64,000 bases of DNA from Allomyces macrogynus ATCC 38327. Taxonomy: Eukaryota > Blastocladiomycota > Blastocladiomycetes > Blastocladiales > Blastocladiaceae. Positions within the stretch are counted from its first letter, which is position 1. The number at the start of each line of letters is the position of its first letter. Position numbers and translations under genes: made by a program. The stretch is taken from positions 474,712-538,711 of the forward strand of contig GG745337.1 in the NCBI GenBank assembly GCA_000151295.1, in the 5' to 3' direction. The notes under the pieces are model-generated. The model did no database searches, was not told the DNA's origin, and saw nothing but the letters and a program-made list of their open reading frames with translations. Below, piece after piece: positions 1-9,300 of this stretch.

Positions 1-342
1 TATAGGTGTACATTAATAATTAATCATAATATACCCACGCTGCGCCCCCCCCCCCGACACCCCGCACCACCGCGCAGAGTGCTCATCAAGGGACTCATTA
101 CACACACTCGACCCAGCCTAGACATCAGACTCACAAACACTGCGGCCCAGCGCCGGATCACCGGTCCGCCGCGGCCGCGTCCTCGAAACCGACTGACGCG
201 CGACCCCGCCTCGCGCAACCCGGTGCACCGCGACGTCGCGAGTCTCGTCGCCGCCGCGTCCGCCGTTCTCGCAGCCACGCCACCGTCCTCATCCTCCCCC
301 TCCCCACCGTCGACTGTGACCCGCCGCGACACGGCGGCCGCC

Positions 343-1293
343 ATGTCCCCCGAGATTTCCGTGACGGACGTCGATTCGCCGCGCCCCTCGCCGAAACTCG
401 CGCCGCGCACGGTCGCTGTCACGGTCCCGCCGCCGTCATCGAGCCTCTCGGCCATGTCGTCGCCGCTGTCGAACCCGGACTCGTCCCAGGAAACGATCCT
501 GCTCCCGTCGCCGCCAATGCAGGAGGGCGAGGACGACGCGGGGAGGGCGCCGGTCCCACGCGCGAATCACCAGGCGCAGAAGCAGCCCGGGACGCCCGTC
601 CCCTCGTCGCGCGCCGCGCGCGTACCGAATGCACCCGCCGTCGCAAGGTCCGTGCCGCCGACGTCCACCGAGCCCGCATCCCCGCTGCGGCTCCACGCCG
701 TCCTATGCGGAACGGGTTACTGCCTGCTCGAGCCGCATTTGGCCGCGCACTTCCCACACGCCGCCGCACAATTCCCTGGGTTCCGCTTGCCGACGCCCGC
801 GGAACGCACGGTCCTTGCGATTTCCCCGCTCCCTTCCGCCGCGACCGCGGATACTCGGATCGCCCGGCTCGACGAGTGGCTGCTGTACCTGCACGCGGCG
901 TTCCCGGCACTCGTACACGCGTGCCACGTCGTGCCCTGGGCGCCGCCAAGGGTACCGCGCGAGCCGGCCCCGCCTGCGAGTGCGAACGGTCCGCGGGCCG
1001 CGAAAGCGCAGGGGCTGGGCGTGGTCGTGCCGCCCAAGTGGCGGTTCAAGCGTGTCGCGCCGGCGGCAAGGAACGTGCGCGCGCCTCCGGAGGTGGTGGC
1101 GACGATCAAGGCGCATGCGGCGGCCGCGGTCGCGCCGACGCGCGCGCCGGCGCAGATGAGGGAGCGTGCGACCCCGCCGCCGCAGCAGGCGAGGACCGCG
1201 CAGGGTGGGGCCTCGTGGAGTGCGGCGGTGGCCAGAACGGGGGTGGCGCACGCCGGGGTGCCGCCAACGGCGGTGCATACGGGGCGCACGTAG
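343..1293 (+). CDS. Low-complexity Pro/Ala-rich protein, unrecognised
   Basis: An open frame runs from 79 to 1293. I place the start at the ATG at 343 (context GCCGCCATGTC), giving 316 residues; an upstream in-frame ATG at 79 would give 404. The N-terminal part is rich in Ser and Pro. The only more ordered block is central (about 670-970) and contains LHAVLCGTGYCLLEP and a WLLYLHAAFPALVHACHVVPW stretch rich in aromatic and aliphatic residues. The C-terminal part is Ala/Pro/Arg-rich. I see no signal peptide, membrane segment or known motif. The frame stays open in GC-rich DNA where long chance frames are common, so coding status is only moderately supported. Confidence 0.45.
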   Translation: MSPEISVTDVDSPRPSPKLAPRTVAVTVPPPSSSLSAMSSPLSNPDSSQETILLPSPPMQEGEDDAGRAPVPRANHQAQKQPGTPVPSSRAARVPNAPAVARSVPPTSTEPASPLRLHAVLCGTGYCLLEPHLAAHFPHAAAQFPGFRLPTPAERTVLAISPLPSAATADTRIARLDEWLLYLHAAFPALVHACHVVPWAPPRVPREPAPPASANGPRAAKAQGLGVVVPPKWRFKRVAPAARNVRAPPEVVATIKAHAAAAVAPTRAPAQMRERATPPPQQARTAQGGASWSAAVARTGVAHAGVPPTAVHTGRT

Positions 1294-1779
1294 CCGTTCA
1301 GCGAACGCGCGCGTCTATGTATCAACGGCGATCCCACGACGTCGCCGATGCCGCATCTCAGCGCTCCGTTCTTGTCTTTCATTCAACCATGCGGGCCATC
1401 CCCGCTTTCCTTTTTTTCACCTTTCGTCATTTTCTTGGGCACTATTTTTTTTTTTTTTTGGCATCGCATCAACTGTCTGGTGTTTCTTGTTTCGCTCTGT
1501 GCCTGGGTCGTTTGGTTGCATGCGTGATCTGTTGCCAGCGCGCGATTGTGGCCCCGTGAGAGGACGTCGGTGCCTTTGCCGGGCAACATGGCCGACGAGG
1601 TGGATTCGATTCGTCTTGCCGTCCGTCCAACAGCCTCCTCGACTCGCTCGCTTTCGACGTCAGAAACGGCCGAAGATCCGACCCCTCCCATATCTCCTTG
1701 GAAGTATCCACGCTGATGCGAGGGATCCACAAAATCTACAATATATAACTATGCTACGCTATCGCAAACGAGCCCTCCA
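1294..1779. other. Intergenic region between convergent genes
   Basis: This 3' flank lies between the gene ending at 1293 and the minus-strand methyltransferase ending at 1780. It contains T-rich tracts near 1410-1460, including a run of T at 1446-1459. I see no gene. Confidence 0.5.
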
Positions 1780-3486
1780 TCACGACACCAAAAACGCGCA
1801 ATTCTCATAATACATCAACAGCGGATTCTCGCCCGACTTGGTGGTCGTCGCTTTTAAATCCGCATTCCGCTGCAAGAACGCGCGCTGGCTCAACACCTTC
1901 GCCCTCGCCTCCCCCCTGGGCTGCTCGGCCACCACCTCCCTCGCCTTCCGCTCATCCCCACTCCCCAACGCCGCGATGTACCGCCACGCGCGGTCTGTGA
2001 CCTCGTCCACATCGTACCCCTCCACCCGCACCAGATCATGCACCCGTTGCGCCGCGGCAAATTCGGTCGGGAAAAACACGTCAAAGAACCCAGGCTGCAC
2101 GAGGTAGGTACCCACCGGCACCATCGACCCCTTGAACCGCGTCTGGACGACGGGCGCGTTCATCGCGCGTGCGTCGATCGTGTCCGGCAACGTCGAAAAG
2201 TCGGCCAGGACCAACTTGTGCAACGGGAACCGTTTGGCAATTTGCTCGGCGAACCGCACGTGCATGGTCGGGACGAACGCACGCTGCGACAGGTTCGGCG
2301 CGAACGGAATCTTCGGAACCAGGGTCCGCCCGAGGGGCAGACGGGCGGCACATGTGCCCCAAGGGTCGTGGATCGGGTGGTTGAACCTTGGCAGCGGATG
2401 GTCCGCGACCGCGTGCAGGTACAGCGCGCGCGCGAGTGTCGGGTCGGTGACCGGCGCGTACTCCTCGGTGTGGTCGTGGAACTGGTCGGTCGTCACGACC
2501 GCGCTCAGCGGGGCGCCCGTGGCCAAATCGGCGCGGACCACGTCGTGCGCGAGATTGTCGACAACTTCCATGGCGATTACGAAACACGGATCCGTGCAGA
2601 CCGGGCTGGCGTCGTCGAGAATGCTCGTGTTGATAATATCAACTTTCGCCGCGTGCCCGTGCCGCTTGGCGGTCTCGCGCTGGATCGCGGCCAGGGACGC
2701 GGAAATCTCGACGATCGAGTACCGCGCGGTCGCGTACACCTCCGGCGCGTGTTGTTGCAAGTAGTCGAGGATGTTGGCCATGAGCGTGCCGTTCCCGCCG
2801 CCCACTTCGTAGACGACCAGCGGCGCCCCGGTGTTGCCTTCGGCGCGATACGCGTCCAAGACATGTTTCGCGACGGCGTACCCGAAATACGGCTTGAACA
2901 GTTCCGTCGGCGTGTGCCAGATCTGCCGCGTCACGTCGTCCACGTCGCGTGCCAGTTTTGCCTCGACCTGCGCGTACTGGTCGCCGACGGTGTTCATAAA
3001 CTCGAGCGTCGAGGGCAGTTTCGTAAACTCGACAGGTTGCGTGACTTGGAAGATGCGCGCGTGCTTGGAAAAGTAGCCGTAGTGCGGGTTGTAGAGCGAG
3101 TTGTGGATAAAGTCGCGCGCCGACATGGTCGCGCAGGACGGGTGCTCGGTCGTGCGGAGCAGCGCGGGGAGGGGGTAGTGCGTGTACCGCGACCGCGGGA
3201 TCAACGGGGAGAGTTGTTTTTCGCGGTCCGACCCGTGTGGCACGTCGAATCGCGTGAGCCGCTTGGAGGTCTTGGAAAGCGCGGCGGATGCGGAGAGCGG
3301 GCGCGTATTTGGGGCGGGTGGGGTGGTGGAGGCCGAGGATGCGGGTTGGTCTGTCTTGGGTGCGGCCTTGGGCTTGGACTGCTTGGCGGTGGTGGACGCA
3401 GTTGCAAGTGGCTGCGCGAGGGCAACGCCCGCGGTGGGACCGGCGACGGCGCGTCGTCCAGCGCGCAGTGCGCCGAGTCGGATCAT
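1780..3486 (-). CDS. NDUFAF7/MidA-type SAM-dependent arginine methyltransferase, mitochondrial
   Basis: Single exon, 568 residues from the ATG at 3486. The first 70 or so residues are Arg/Ala/Ser-rich with few acidic residues (MIRLGALRAGRRAVAG), as expected of a mitochondrial targeting peptide, followed by a Lys/Thr/Pro linker. The catalytic domain follows: SARDFIHNSLYNPHYGYF, the class I methyltransferase glycine motif VVYEVGGGNGTLMANILDYL, and VIAMEVVDNLAHDVV, which matches the conserved E-x-x-D-N-x-x-x-D segment of the family. In other organisms this family (NDUFAF7, DUF185/MidA) symmetrically dimethylates an arginine of NDUFS2 during complex I assembly. The protein is longer than the human one (about 440), mainly at the N-terminus. 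It is divergent from the reductase gene at 3807. Confidence 0.88.
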   Translation of the reverse strand: MIRLGALRAGRRAVAGPTAGVALAQPLATASTTAKQSKPKAAPKTDQPASSASTTPPAPNTRPLSASAALSKTSKRLTRFDVPHGSDREKQLSPLIPRSRYTHYPLPALLRTTEHPSCATMSARDFIHNSLYNPHYGYFSKHARIFQVTQPVEFTKLPSTLEFMNTVGDQYAQVEAKLARDVDDVTRQIWHTPTELFKPYFGYAVAKHVLDAYRAEGNTGAPLVVYEVGGGNGTLMANILDYLQQHAPEVYATARYSIVEISASLAAIQRETAKRHGHAAKVDIINTSILDDASPVCTDPCFVIAMEVVDNLAHDVVRADLATGAPLSAVVTTDQFHDHTEEYAPVTDPTLARALYLHAVADHPLPRFNHPIHDPWGTCAARLPLGRTLVPKIPFAPNLSQRAFVPTMHVRFAEQIAKRFPLHKLVLADFSTLPDTIDARAMNAPVVQTRFKGSMVPVGTYLVQPGFFDVFFPTEFAAAQRVHDLVRVEGYDVDEVTDRAWRYIAALGSGDERKAREVVAEQPRGEARAKVLSQRAFLQRNADLKATTTKSGENPLLMYYENCAFLVS

Positions 3487-3576
3487 GGTGGTCGGTGCCG
3501 TTTGGGGCGAAATTGCGATCGGCCGCGACGGCAACGGCTCGGATCACAGCAAAGCAACAGCAAAGCAACAGCAAGA

Positions 3577-3630
3577 ATGACAGCTGGGCGGTGATCGTGT
3601 CGACAGCTGGGCGGTGATCGTGTCGACAGC
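3577..3630. repeat. Short direct tandem duplication between divergent genes
   Basis: The unit GACAGCTGGGCGGTGATCGT plus GTC occurs twice in a row between about 3580 and 3625, and a third partial copy (GACAGCC) follows. Immediately upstream (3548-3575) is an AGCAAAGCAACAGC microrepeat. It lies in the region shared by the methyltransferase (-) and reductase (+) promoters. Whether it is regulatory cannot be told from sequence. Confidence 0.6.
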
Positions 3631-3806
3631 CGCGGCAGGTGTGCGTGTCACTGGCGCGTGTCGCCGCCCACCGCACGTTGGACGCGTTGGGGAAAGAATC
3701 GCACCAAGTGCACCATGCCAACAACTTCATCCCTCCCGCGCGCTTGCTCTCTCTCCCTCGCGCCCAACCCGCTCCCCTCTTCGCACACCTCGCAACCAAC
3801 ACCAAG

Positions 3807-4593
3807 ATGGCCACGCACGCCGCCAAGCATGCGCTCGTCTACGGCGGCGCCGGCGCCCTGGGCCGCGCGGTCGTCGCGCACCTGCGCACGCTGCCGCACT
3901 GGACCGTCACCTCGGTCGATTTCGCCGCGAACCCGGACGCGCACCGCAACATTGCCCTGCCGCCGTTGCCGCCCAACTGGACCGCCGCCGCCGAGTCGGT
4001 GCTCGCGGCCACGCCCGGGGAACTGGACGCGGTCGTCTGTGTCGCCGGCGGGTGGGTCGGCGGTCACGCGGGCGACGCGAGCTTTGTGCAGTCCGTGGAA
4101 ACGTCGGTCGCGCAGTCGGTGCAGAGTTCGGCGGTCGCCGCGCACATTGCAGCGAAGCGGTTGAATCCGTACGTCGTTCAAACATGTCTCAAGTTCGAAT
4201 TGGATGCATCCCCTCCCCTGACCGTATCCGTATAGCAACGGCCTCGTCGTCCTGACCGGGTCGCAGGCGTCCCTCTCCCCCACCCCGGGCATGATCGGGT
4301 ACGGTCTCGCCAAGGCCGCTGTGCACCACCTGGTCCGTTCGCTCGGCGCAGGTACCTCGGCTGGTTTGCCCACGGGGGCCACAGCACTCGGCATCCTGCC
4401 CGTCACGCTCGACACGCCCATGAACCGCAAGTTCATGCCCGACGCCGATTTCTCGAGCTGGACGCCGCTCGAGACGGTCGCCGCGCAGGTCGCGAGCTGG
4501 GCCGAGGACCCATCGGCGCGCCCGAAATCGGGGGCATTGGTCGAGGTGGTGACCAAGGCCGGGGTCACGGCGTTTACACCGGTCAAGGAGTAA
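3807..4593 (+). CDS. QDPR: Quinoid dihydropteridine reductase
   Basis: Two exons: 3807-4168 and 4236-4593, joined in phase across a 67-nt GTACGT...ATAG intron, giving 239 residues, the usual length. It regenerates tetrahydrobiopterin from quinonoid dihydrobiopterin using NADH. It is a short-chain dehydrogenase: the N-terminal dinucleotide site is ALVYGGAGALGRAVV, and the active-site Y-x-x-x-K is in GMIGYGLAKAAVHHLVRSLG. The stretch LPVTLDTPMNRKFMPDADFS and the following SWTPLE are near-diagnostic of this family. Exon 1 read through the intron would end early at 4235; splicing restores KRLNP-NGLVVLTGSQASL. The gene is divergent from the methyltransferase with about 320 nt between start codons. 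Confidence 0.93.
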
Positions 4594-4688
4594 AAAGGGA
4601 GGTGGATGGGTGTTTGTACGATCACCGGTCGCGCGAGTCTAGCAAAATCTGATCCGTATTTTTATGTTTGCGACTTTGTCGCCGCGCA

Positions 4689-6167
4689 TCAAATCCGCAC
4701 CGACCGGTGCCGCCCGACATCGTTCCAAATCCCGACGGCCCACGCGACCGCCGCGTGCGCCATGCCCGCGCAGACGTACCCGCCGCCGACAATTGCGCAC
4801 ATGCGGACCAAAAACCGCGCCAAGGACTCGTTGCGCACGGCCGTGACCCTGTCCACCCGTTCTGGTCAGCAACCTGCCCGGAAATTGAGCAACCAAGCGG
4901 AGAAAACGTACTCGACGGCCAGCGCCTCCCAGTCGTACCGGAAAAACACGCCCGGGACCCCCGCGACCGCTTGGCCCGACCGCGGATCTGTCGCGCCGAC
5001 GACCTTGTGCGAGTCGGTCACGGCGTACTGGTGCGTCACGACGGGCGGCGCGCCGGAGTGGGACCGGAAGACGGTCGGGACGACGCTTACGAAGTATTGA
5101 AACATGTCAAAGTCTGTCCAACCCGCCCACCAACATCAGTTCACCGGCAAGCGATCCAGAGCGAGACCAGCGAATTGCGTACGCGACTCGGCCACCTCGT
5201 ACGCGTGCGTCAACGGGTTCGCCAAGAGCAAATGCGCCGCATCAAACGGCGTCCCAAACGCCAGTTGGTCGATCCGGTGCGTGAAGTTGATGGCCGCGTG
5301 CGGCGCGTGCGACGTGCCGGCGTACCCGTGCCCCGCTGCGGTGATGTGCAGGTTGCCTGACAGCTTGGCCACGGTAAATGAGCCGAAAATGCGGCATGCG
5401 CTGCCGGGGACAGTGGCGGCAGAGTGGGAAGAGGCAGCGGAGCGGTCAAAGGGGGTCTTGCCAACGTCGCGCACGGCGCGGTCGTTGTTGAGGGGGTCGG
5501 GCAGGAGGCGGTTGGTGCTGTAGGTGGGGGGCGGAGAGGATCAGGAGGACGGAGGGCGATGCGATCCGCGTGCACAGTGGTGGGAAAGTACTGACCCGCG
5601 GCTCCATGTGCCAGCCGTTGTCCATGTTGTCTGTTGCAATCGTGGTCGGTGGTCAGTGGTTGCGCGCGTCTCACGGGAAATACAACACGGCCACACCGCA
5701 TACCGGCAGCTGCTGCACCGTGTTCCCGACGTGCAGCGCGACTCCTGCCGCGTCGAGCACATCGACCGAGAGATCTGTCCATCATTCCTCACGGTGAGCG
5801 TCAGCACCGTCGTGTCCAGCCATCACTGGGAGCACATACACTCGCATGGCATCGCCACCGTGACGTCCACAAACACCGGCACCTGCATCCGGATCTGGTT
5901 GTCCACCGTAAACGCGTGCTCGACGTGCACGCCCGTCGCGCGCCACAGTTCCATGCCGACCAACACGACCAGCCCGACGGCGACGACCATTGAAGTCCAG
6001 GCGCGCGCCGAGGACCGGTCGAGAAAGGCGTCGTCGACTTTGGCAAACGCGTCCCATGCCGCGAGCTTGTGCGCGGCTTTACGTTGTTGCGAGCTTGGCG
6101 TGGTTGGGCTGGGCAGGGCGGCCGAGGAGACGCGGCGCTGCGCAGCGGCGACAGCGTGCGCGAGCAT
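4689..6167 (-). CDS. Erv41/ERGIC2-like ER-Golgi cargo receptor
   Basis: I reconstruct six exons: 6167-5840, 5774-5704, 5630-5596, 5517-5183, 5113-4912 and 4848-4689. Phases agree throughout and the product is 376 residues. The family cycles between ER and Golgi in COPII/COPI vesicles as an Erv41-Erv46 complex. Visible features: the N-terminal LAAWDAFAKVDDAFLDRSSA motif before a first membrane segment (VVAVGLVVLVGMEL); VDVTVAMPCE joining YLSVDVLDAAG; ACRIFGSFTVAKLSGNLHIT; NFTHRIDQLAFG; FDMFQYFVSVVPTVF; HQYAVTDS; FFRYDWEALAVEVT; and a second membrane segment FLVRMCAIVGGGYVCAGM. The cysteine cluster of Erv46/ERGIC3 is not apparent, so Erv41/ERGIC2 is the better call. The 35-nt third exon is the least certain. 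No C-terminal KKxx or FF-type retrieval signal is obvious. Confidence 0.85.
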
Positions 6168-6434
6168 CGTGGTTGGGTGGCTGGATCAAATCAAAATGCA
6201 GCGAGTTGGGACAAGCGCGGGCGTGGTGGTCGTGGGCAACGCGATTTGCGCAATGATGGCCGCAGGTCGGCCAGCTCGAAGCGACGCGACTCGGCGAACG
6301 TCACGCCCGTCCACGTCGGTCGCCGCGCTGGCCCCCAACCGCGCTTCGGCCCCGTCGGTTGCCGGCACAGGCCAATCCACCAGCCGAGCACTCCTTCCTC
6401 CTCTCCTCCAGCTCTTTGCTCGACCCAACCACCA

Positions 6435-7237
6435 ATGCTGCCGCGCGCCTCGCTCCTCGCGCGCTCCGTCGCGGCCGCGCGCCCCGCGCTCGCCCGCACA
6501 GCGGCCCGGCGCACGCTCGCATCCACCGACGACGGCAAGCCGCACCCGTACCCAGCACTCGCCGCGGGCCACGGCCCGTGGCCGTTCCAAGTCGAGCCGC
6601 GCGAGATCCACCCGCTGGTCGCGCAAGTCGCGCAAGAGTACCCGACGCACCTGCACATTGCCGTGCAGTGGGGCGACCAGGACGCGTTTGGCCACTTGAA
6701 CAAGTAAGATATTGGTTCTTTCCACTGCCCAACTCGGCAACTGACCCGATTCGACTTCTTCGAACTAGCGTCCTGTACATGCGTTACTTTGAATCCATCC
6801 GGATGCAATACCTGCTCGACTTTTCCGCGTACCTCCCCGCGGGCAAGCGGCACACGTTTGCGCACCCGACGCCCGCGCACGCCGGGCCGATCGTCGCGTC
6901 CGTGACCACGCGGTACCGCGCGCAGGTGCATTATCCTGACACGCTGACCTATTTCCTGCGCACGGCCGAGTCGGACGTGGCCAAACTGCGCGACGTGGCT
7001 ACGGGCAAGGCGGCGCCGGCGGGCGCGCGGCCGCTGGACCGTGTCACGCTCGAGTACGTTGCGGTCAGTCACCGACTCGGCGCGATCGCGGCGGACGGGA
7101 CGTGCAGCCTGGTCACGTTTGATTATGGGAAGAACAGGAAGGTGCCGGTGCCGCAAGACGTGGCGGACGCGGTGTGCAAGTGGGAGGATGAGGGTCGCCG
7201 GCGGCATGTGGAGCAATTTGGCGCGGGATCAGCGTGA
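6435..7237 (+). CDS. Hotdog-fold (4HBT) acyl-CoA thioesterase-like protein, probably mitochondrial
   Basis: Two exons, 6435-6703 and 6769-7237, joined in phase 2 across a GTAAGA...CTAG intron; 245 residues. The N-terminus (MLPRASLLARSVAAARPALARTAARR) is a typical mitochondrial presequence. The core is HIAVQWGDQDAFGHLN-NVLYMRYFESIRMQYL, matching the D-x-x-G-H-x-N-N-x-x-Y-x-x-Y-x-E signature of 4-hydroxybenzoyl-CoA thioesterase/YbgC-type proteins, with the catalytic Asp intact. The second exon supplies the remaining beta strands (SVTTRYRAQVHYPD, VAVSHRLGAIAADG). The substrate cannot be told. The gene converges on the minus-strand gene ending at 7340. Confidence 0.85.
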
Positions 7238-7339
7238 CGATCAACGGTGGAATAGACCGCGCCTTCAATTTGCGAACCAATCGATCCAACTCGCGGTCTC
7301 ACCAGAAGACCGCAGCCGGCCAACTGAGACGACGTCGAC

Positions 7340-8947
7340 TCAGGCGAGCGCAACGAGCCAGTCGCCCTTGTCCTTTGGCAACCCGTACCGCGCGCCCTCC
7401 TCCTCCTCCTCCTCCTCCTCGCCCTGGCGCACTTGCCCCTCTTCGACCTCCTCCATCCCCACACGGTCGCCACCCTCCCCACGCCGCGCCTTTCTCACAT
7501 GCCCGTCCCCCGCCCCACCCGGCGCGGTGCGCTTCCTCCCCTCCTTCTCCCTGCGATACACGACCACGTTCCCCGCGCGCCACTCGCGCCAGACCAACCC
7601 CTCCGCGACCCCCAGACGCGCACACATACACATCCCGCCCGCGGGCCCGGCACCACCACTCACCGCGCGCTCGGCATCGCGCGCCGACCGAACCAGCATG
7701 TCGACGACTTCCGCGAGCGGCCGCGCGCCGGCGGTTCCCAACACCGGATCAAACACGACGGTCGGCACGGCGACCGGGAGCACGATATTGGGCGCGTTCG
7801 GGTCCGGCACGGCGTCGGCGACGCCGGTCGTGACGACATGCGACGCGGGCGGCGGCGGCGTGCGCGCGTGGTAGAGGAACGACGCGAGCAGCGGGTAGTG
7901 CGGGTGCGATGCGGGCAGGCGGTGCGCGGTGGGCAGCGCGGTCGCGAGCGCGGTGGCGAGTCGGTGCGAAGGAGGTGGCGGTAAGACCACGCGGTACACC
8001 CCGTCGGACACGTTCTCGTCAGAGAAGACCCCGGCGGCCACCAAGACATGCACGACCGCGCACGCCGCGGCGCGGCGCGCGGGCGCGTACCGGCGCACGT
8101 CCTCGGTCCACCCGGCGGCGCGCGTGACGATCCGGACGGCGTCCACTTGCGACACTACCATTCGCGGCATTCCCGCCACGACCCGCTCGAGCACCGCAAC
8201 CCCGCACGACGTGACGAGCGGCGCGACCAACACGGGCGCCCAACCCTTGACTTCCACGAACCCGATACTCCGCACGTGCCGGTTCCCCACGACCTCCACC
8301 TCTCCGCGCTTCACCAGATCCACGAGCGCGCCCAGCAGCCGCCGGGCGGTGCGCACTGGCGCTTGCGTGCGCGACTCGAGCAGTAACCGGTCGAGCACCG
8401 CGTGCCACGCCGTGGGTCGCGGCGGGACTGCGTCGCGCCATACCGACCGCGCGCGCGCGGCCAGGGACGGGTCCGGGTCGGTCTCAGAGCGACGGATCGC
8501 GTCGGCAATGACGGACGCCGCATCGCGCGGGTTCAGTTGGACCCACCCGTCGTGCGTGAGTTCAACGCCGGCGGATGCCAGGTGCCGGTCGCGGTCGAGC
8601 ACGGAGTGCAGGAACCACTCGGCGTCGTCGCGGTGCAGCGGCGGCCATTCGGGCGCGGGCAGCGGAACGGGGGCCAGGCGGGCGGTGTAGAGGGCGAGAA
8701 TCGCTGTGTCGATCGGGACCGCGGCCGATGCAGAGGCGAGAGTCGCGGGCGCGGTGGAGAAGACGCGTTGCAGGTCGAGGTCTGTGGAAAGCGGCGCCGG
8801 AACGGAGGCGAGCAGCGCGCACGAGACGAGGTAGTCGGCAAGAAAGCGCGCGGAAGTCCCGACGAAGCCGTGCGTCGGTCGAGAAGGTGCCATGTGAGCG
8901 CGTCGGGGCCGGACGACGCGGGGGCGGAGCGTTGGGGCGGCGAACAT
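7340..8947 (-). CDS. Unrecognised protein with acidic C-terminal tail
   Basis: A long open frame of 535 residues from the ATG at 8947 (MFAAPTLRPRVVRPRRAHMA), or 612 from an in-frame ATG at 9178. The Arg-rich N-terminus of either start could target mitochondria. The body is a mostly alpha-helical-looking domain (FLADYLVSCALLASVPAPL, VSQVDAVRIVTRAAGWTEDV, AACAVVHVLVAAGVFSDENV, YPLLASFLYHARTPPP), followed by a Lys/Arg/Glu-rich segment with a run of about nine glutamates near 7400, encoded by TCC repeats on the plus strand. I do not recognise the family. The start region faces the RING gene at 9301 in a divergent arrangement. Confidence 0.6.
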   Translation of the reverse strand: MFAAPTLRPRVVRPRRAHMAPSRPTHGFVGTSARFLADYLVSCALLASVPAPLSTDLDLQRVFSTAPATLASASAAVPIDTAILALYTARLAPVPLPAPEWPPLHRDDAEWFLHSVLDRDRHLASAGVELTHDGWVQLNPRDAASVIADAIRRSETDPDPSLAARARSVWRDAVPPRPTAWHAVLDRLLLESRTQAPVRTARRLLGALVDLVKRGEVEVVGNRHVRSIGFVEVKGWAPVLVAPLVTSCGVAVLERVVAGMPRMVVSQVDAVRIVTRAAGWTEDVRRYAPARRAAACAVVHVLVAAGVFSDENVSDGVYRVVLPPPPSHRLATALATALPTAHRLPASHPHYPLLASFLYHARTPPPPASHVVTTGVADAVPDPNAPNIVLPVAVPTVVFDPVLGTAGARPLAEVVDMLVRSARDAERAVSGGAGPAGGMCMCARLGVAEGLVWREWRAGNVVVYRREKEGRKRTAPGGAGDGHVRKARRGEGGDRVGMEEVEEGQVRQGEEEEEEEEGARYGLPKDKGDWLVALA

Positions 8948-9300
8948 GGTGGTGGGCGCGTGGTGCAGAGAGTTGCGGCGCGGTGCGTGGCGTTGTGGAT
9001 CGTGTGCGAGCGGCTGGCCGGTGCAACAGAGCGCGGTGGCGGCAGGCTGCGCGGCGAGTGCGTTGGCTGGGGCGCGGCGTGCAGTGAGTCGATGGCGGCG
9101 CGAGTCGCGATGGGCGTGGCAGGCGGCGGCACGCGACGCGTTGCCGCGCGCAAACGACGAGGCCGCAACGGCAGCCATCCTCCCCGCACACGCCCACGCT
9201 CGCCACGCACAGCACCCCCGCCCCGACGACGGCGCGCCATCAACCAAATTCCCCGTGTTCCACCGCCACCACCACCACCACCACCACCCAACCTGCAGCC

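Noticed and set aside
2038..3594. 518-codon plus-strand frame opposite the NDUFAF7-like gene
   Set aside because: The peptide is Arg/Val-rich without motifs, while the minus strand encodes a clear MidA-family enzyme over the same DNA.
7377..7425. TCC microsatellite as a non-coding repeat
   Set aside because: It encodes the poly-Glu run of the minus-strand protein ending at 7340, so it is explained by coding low complexity.
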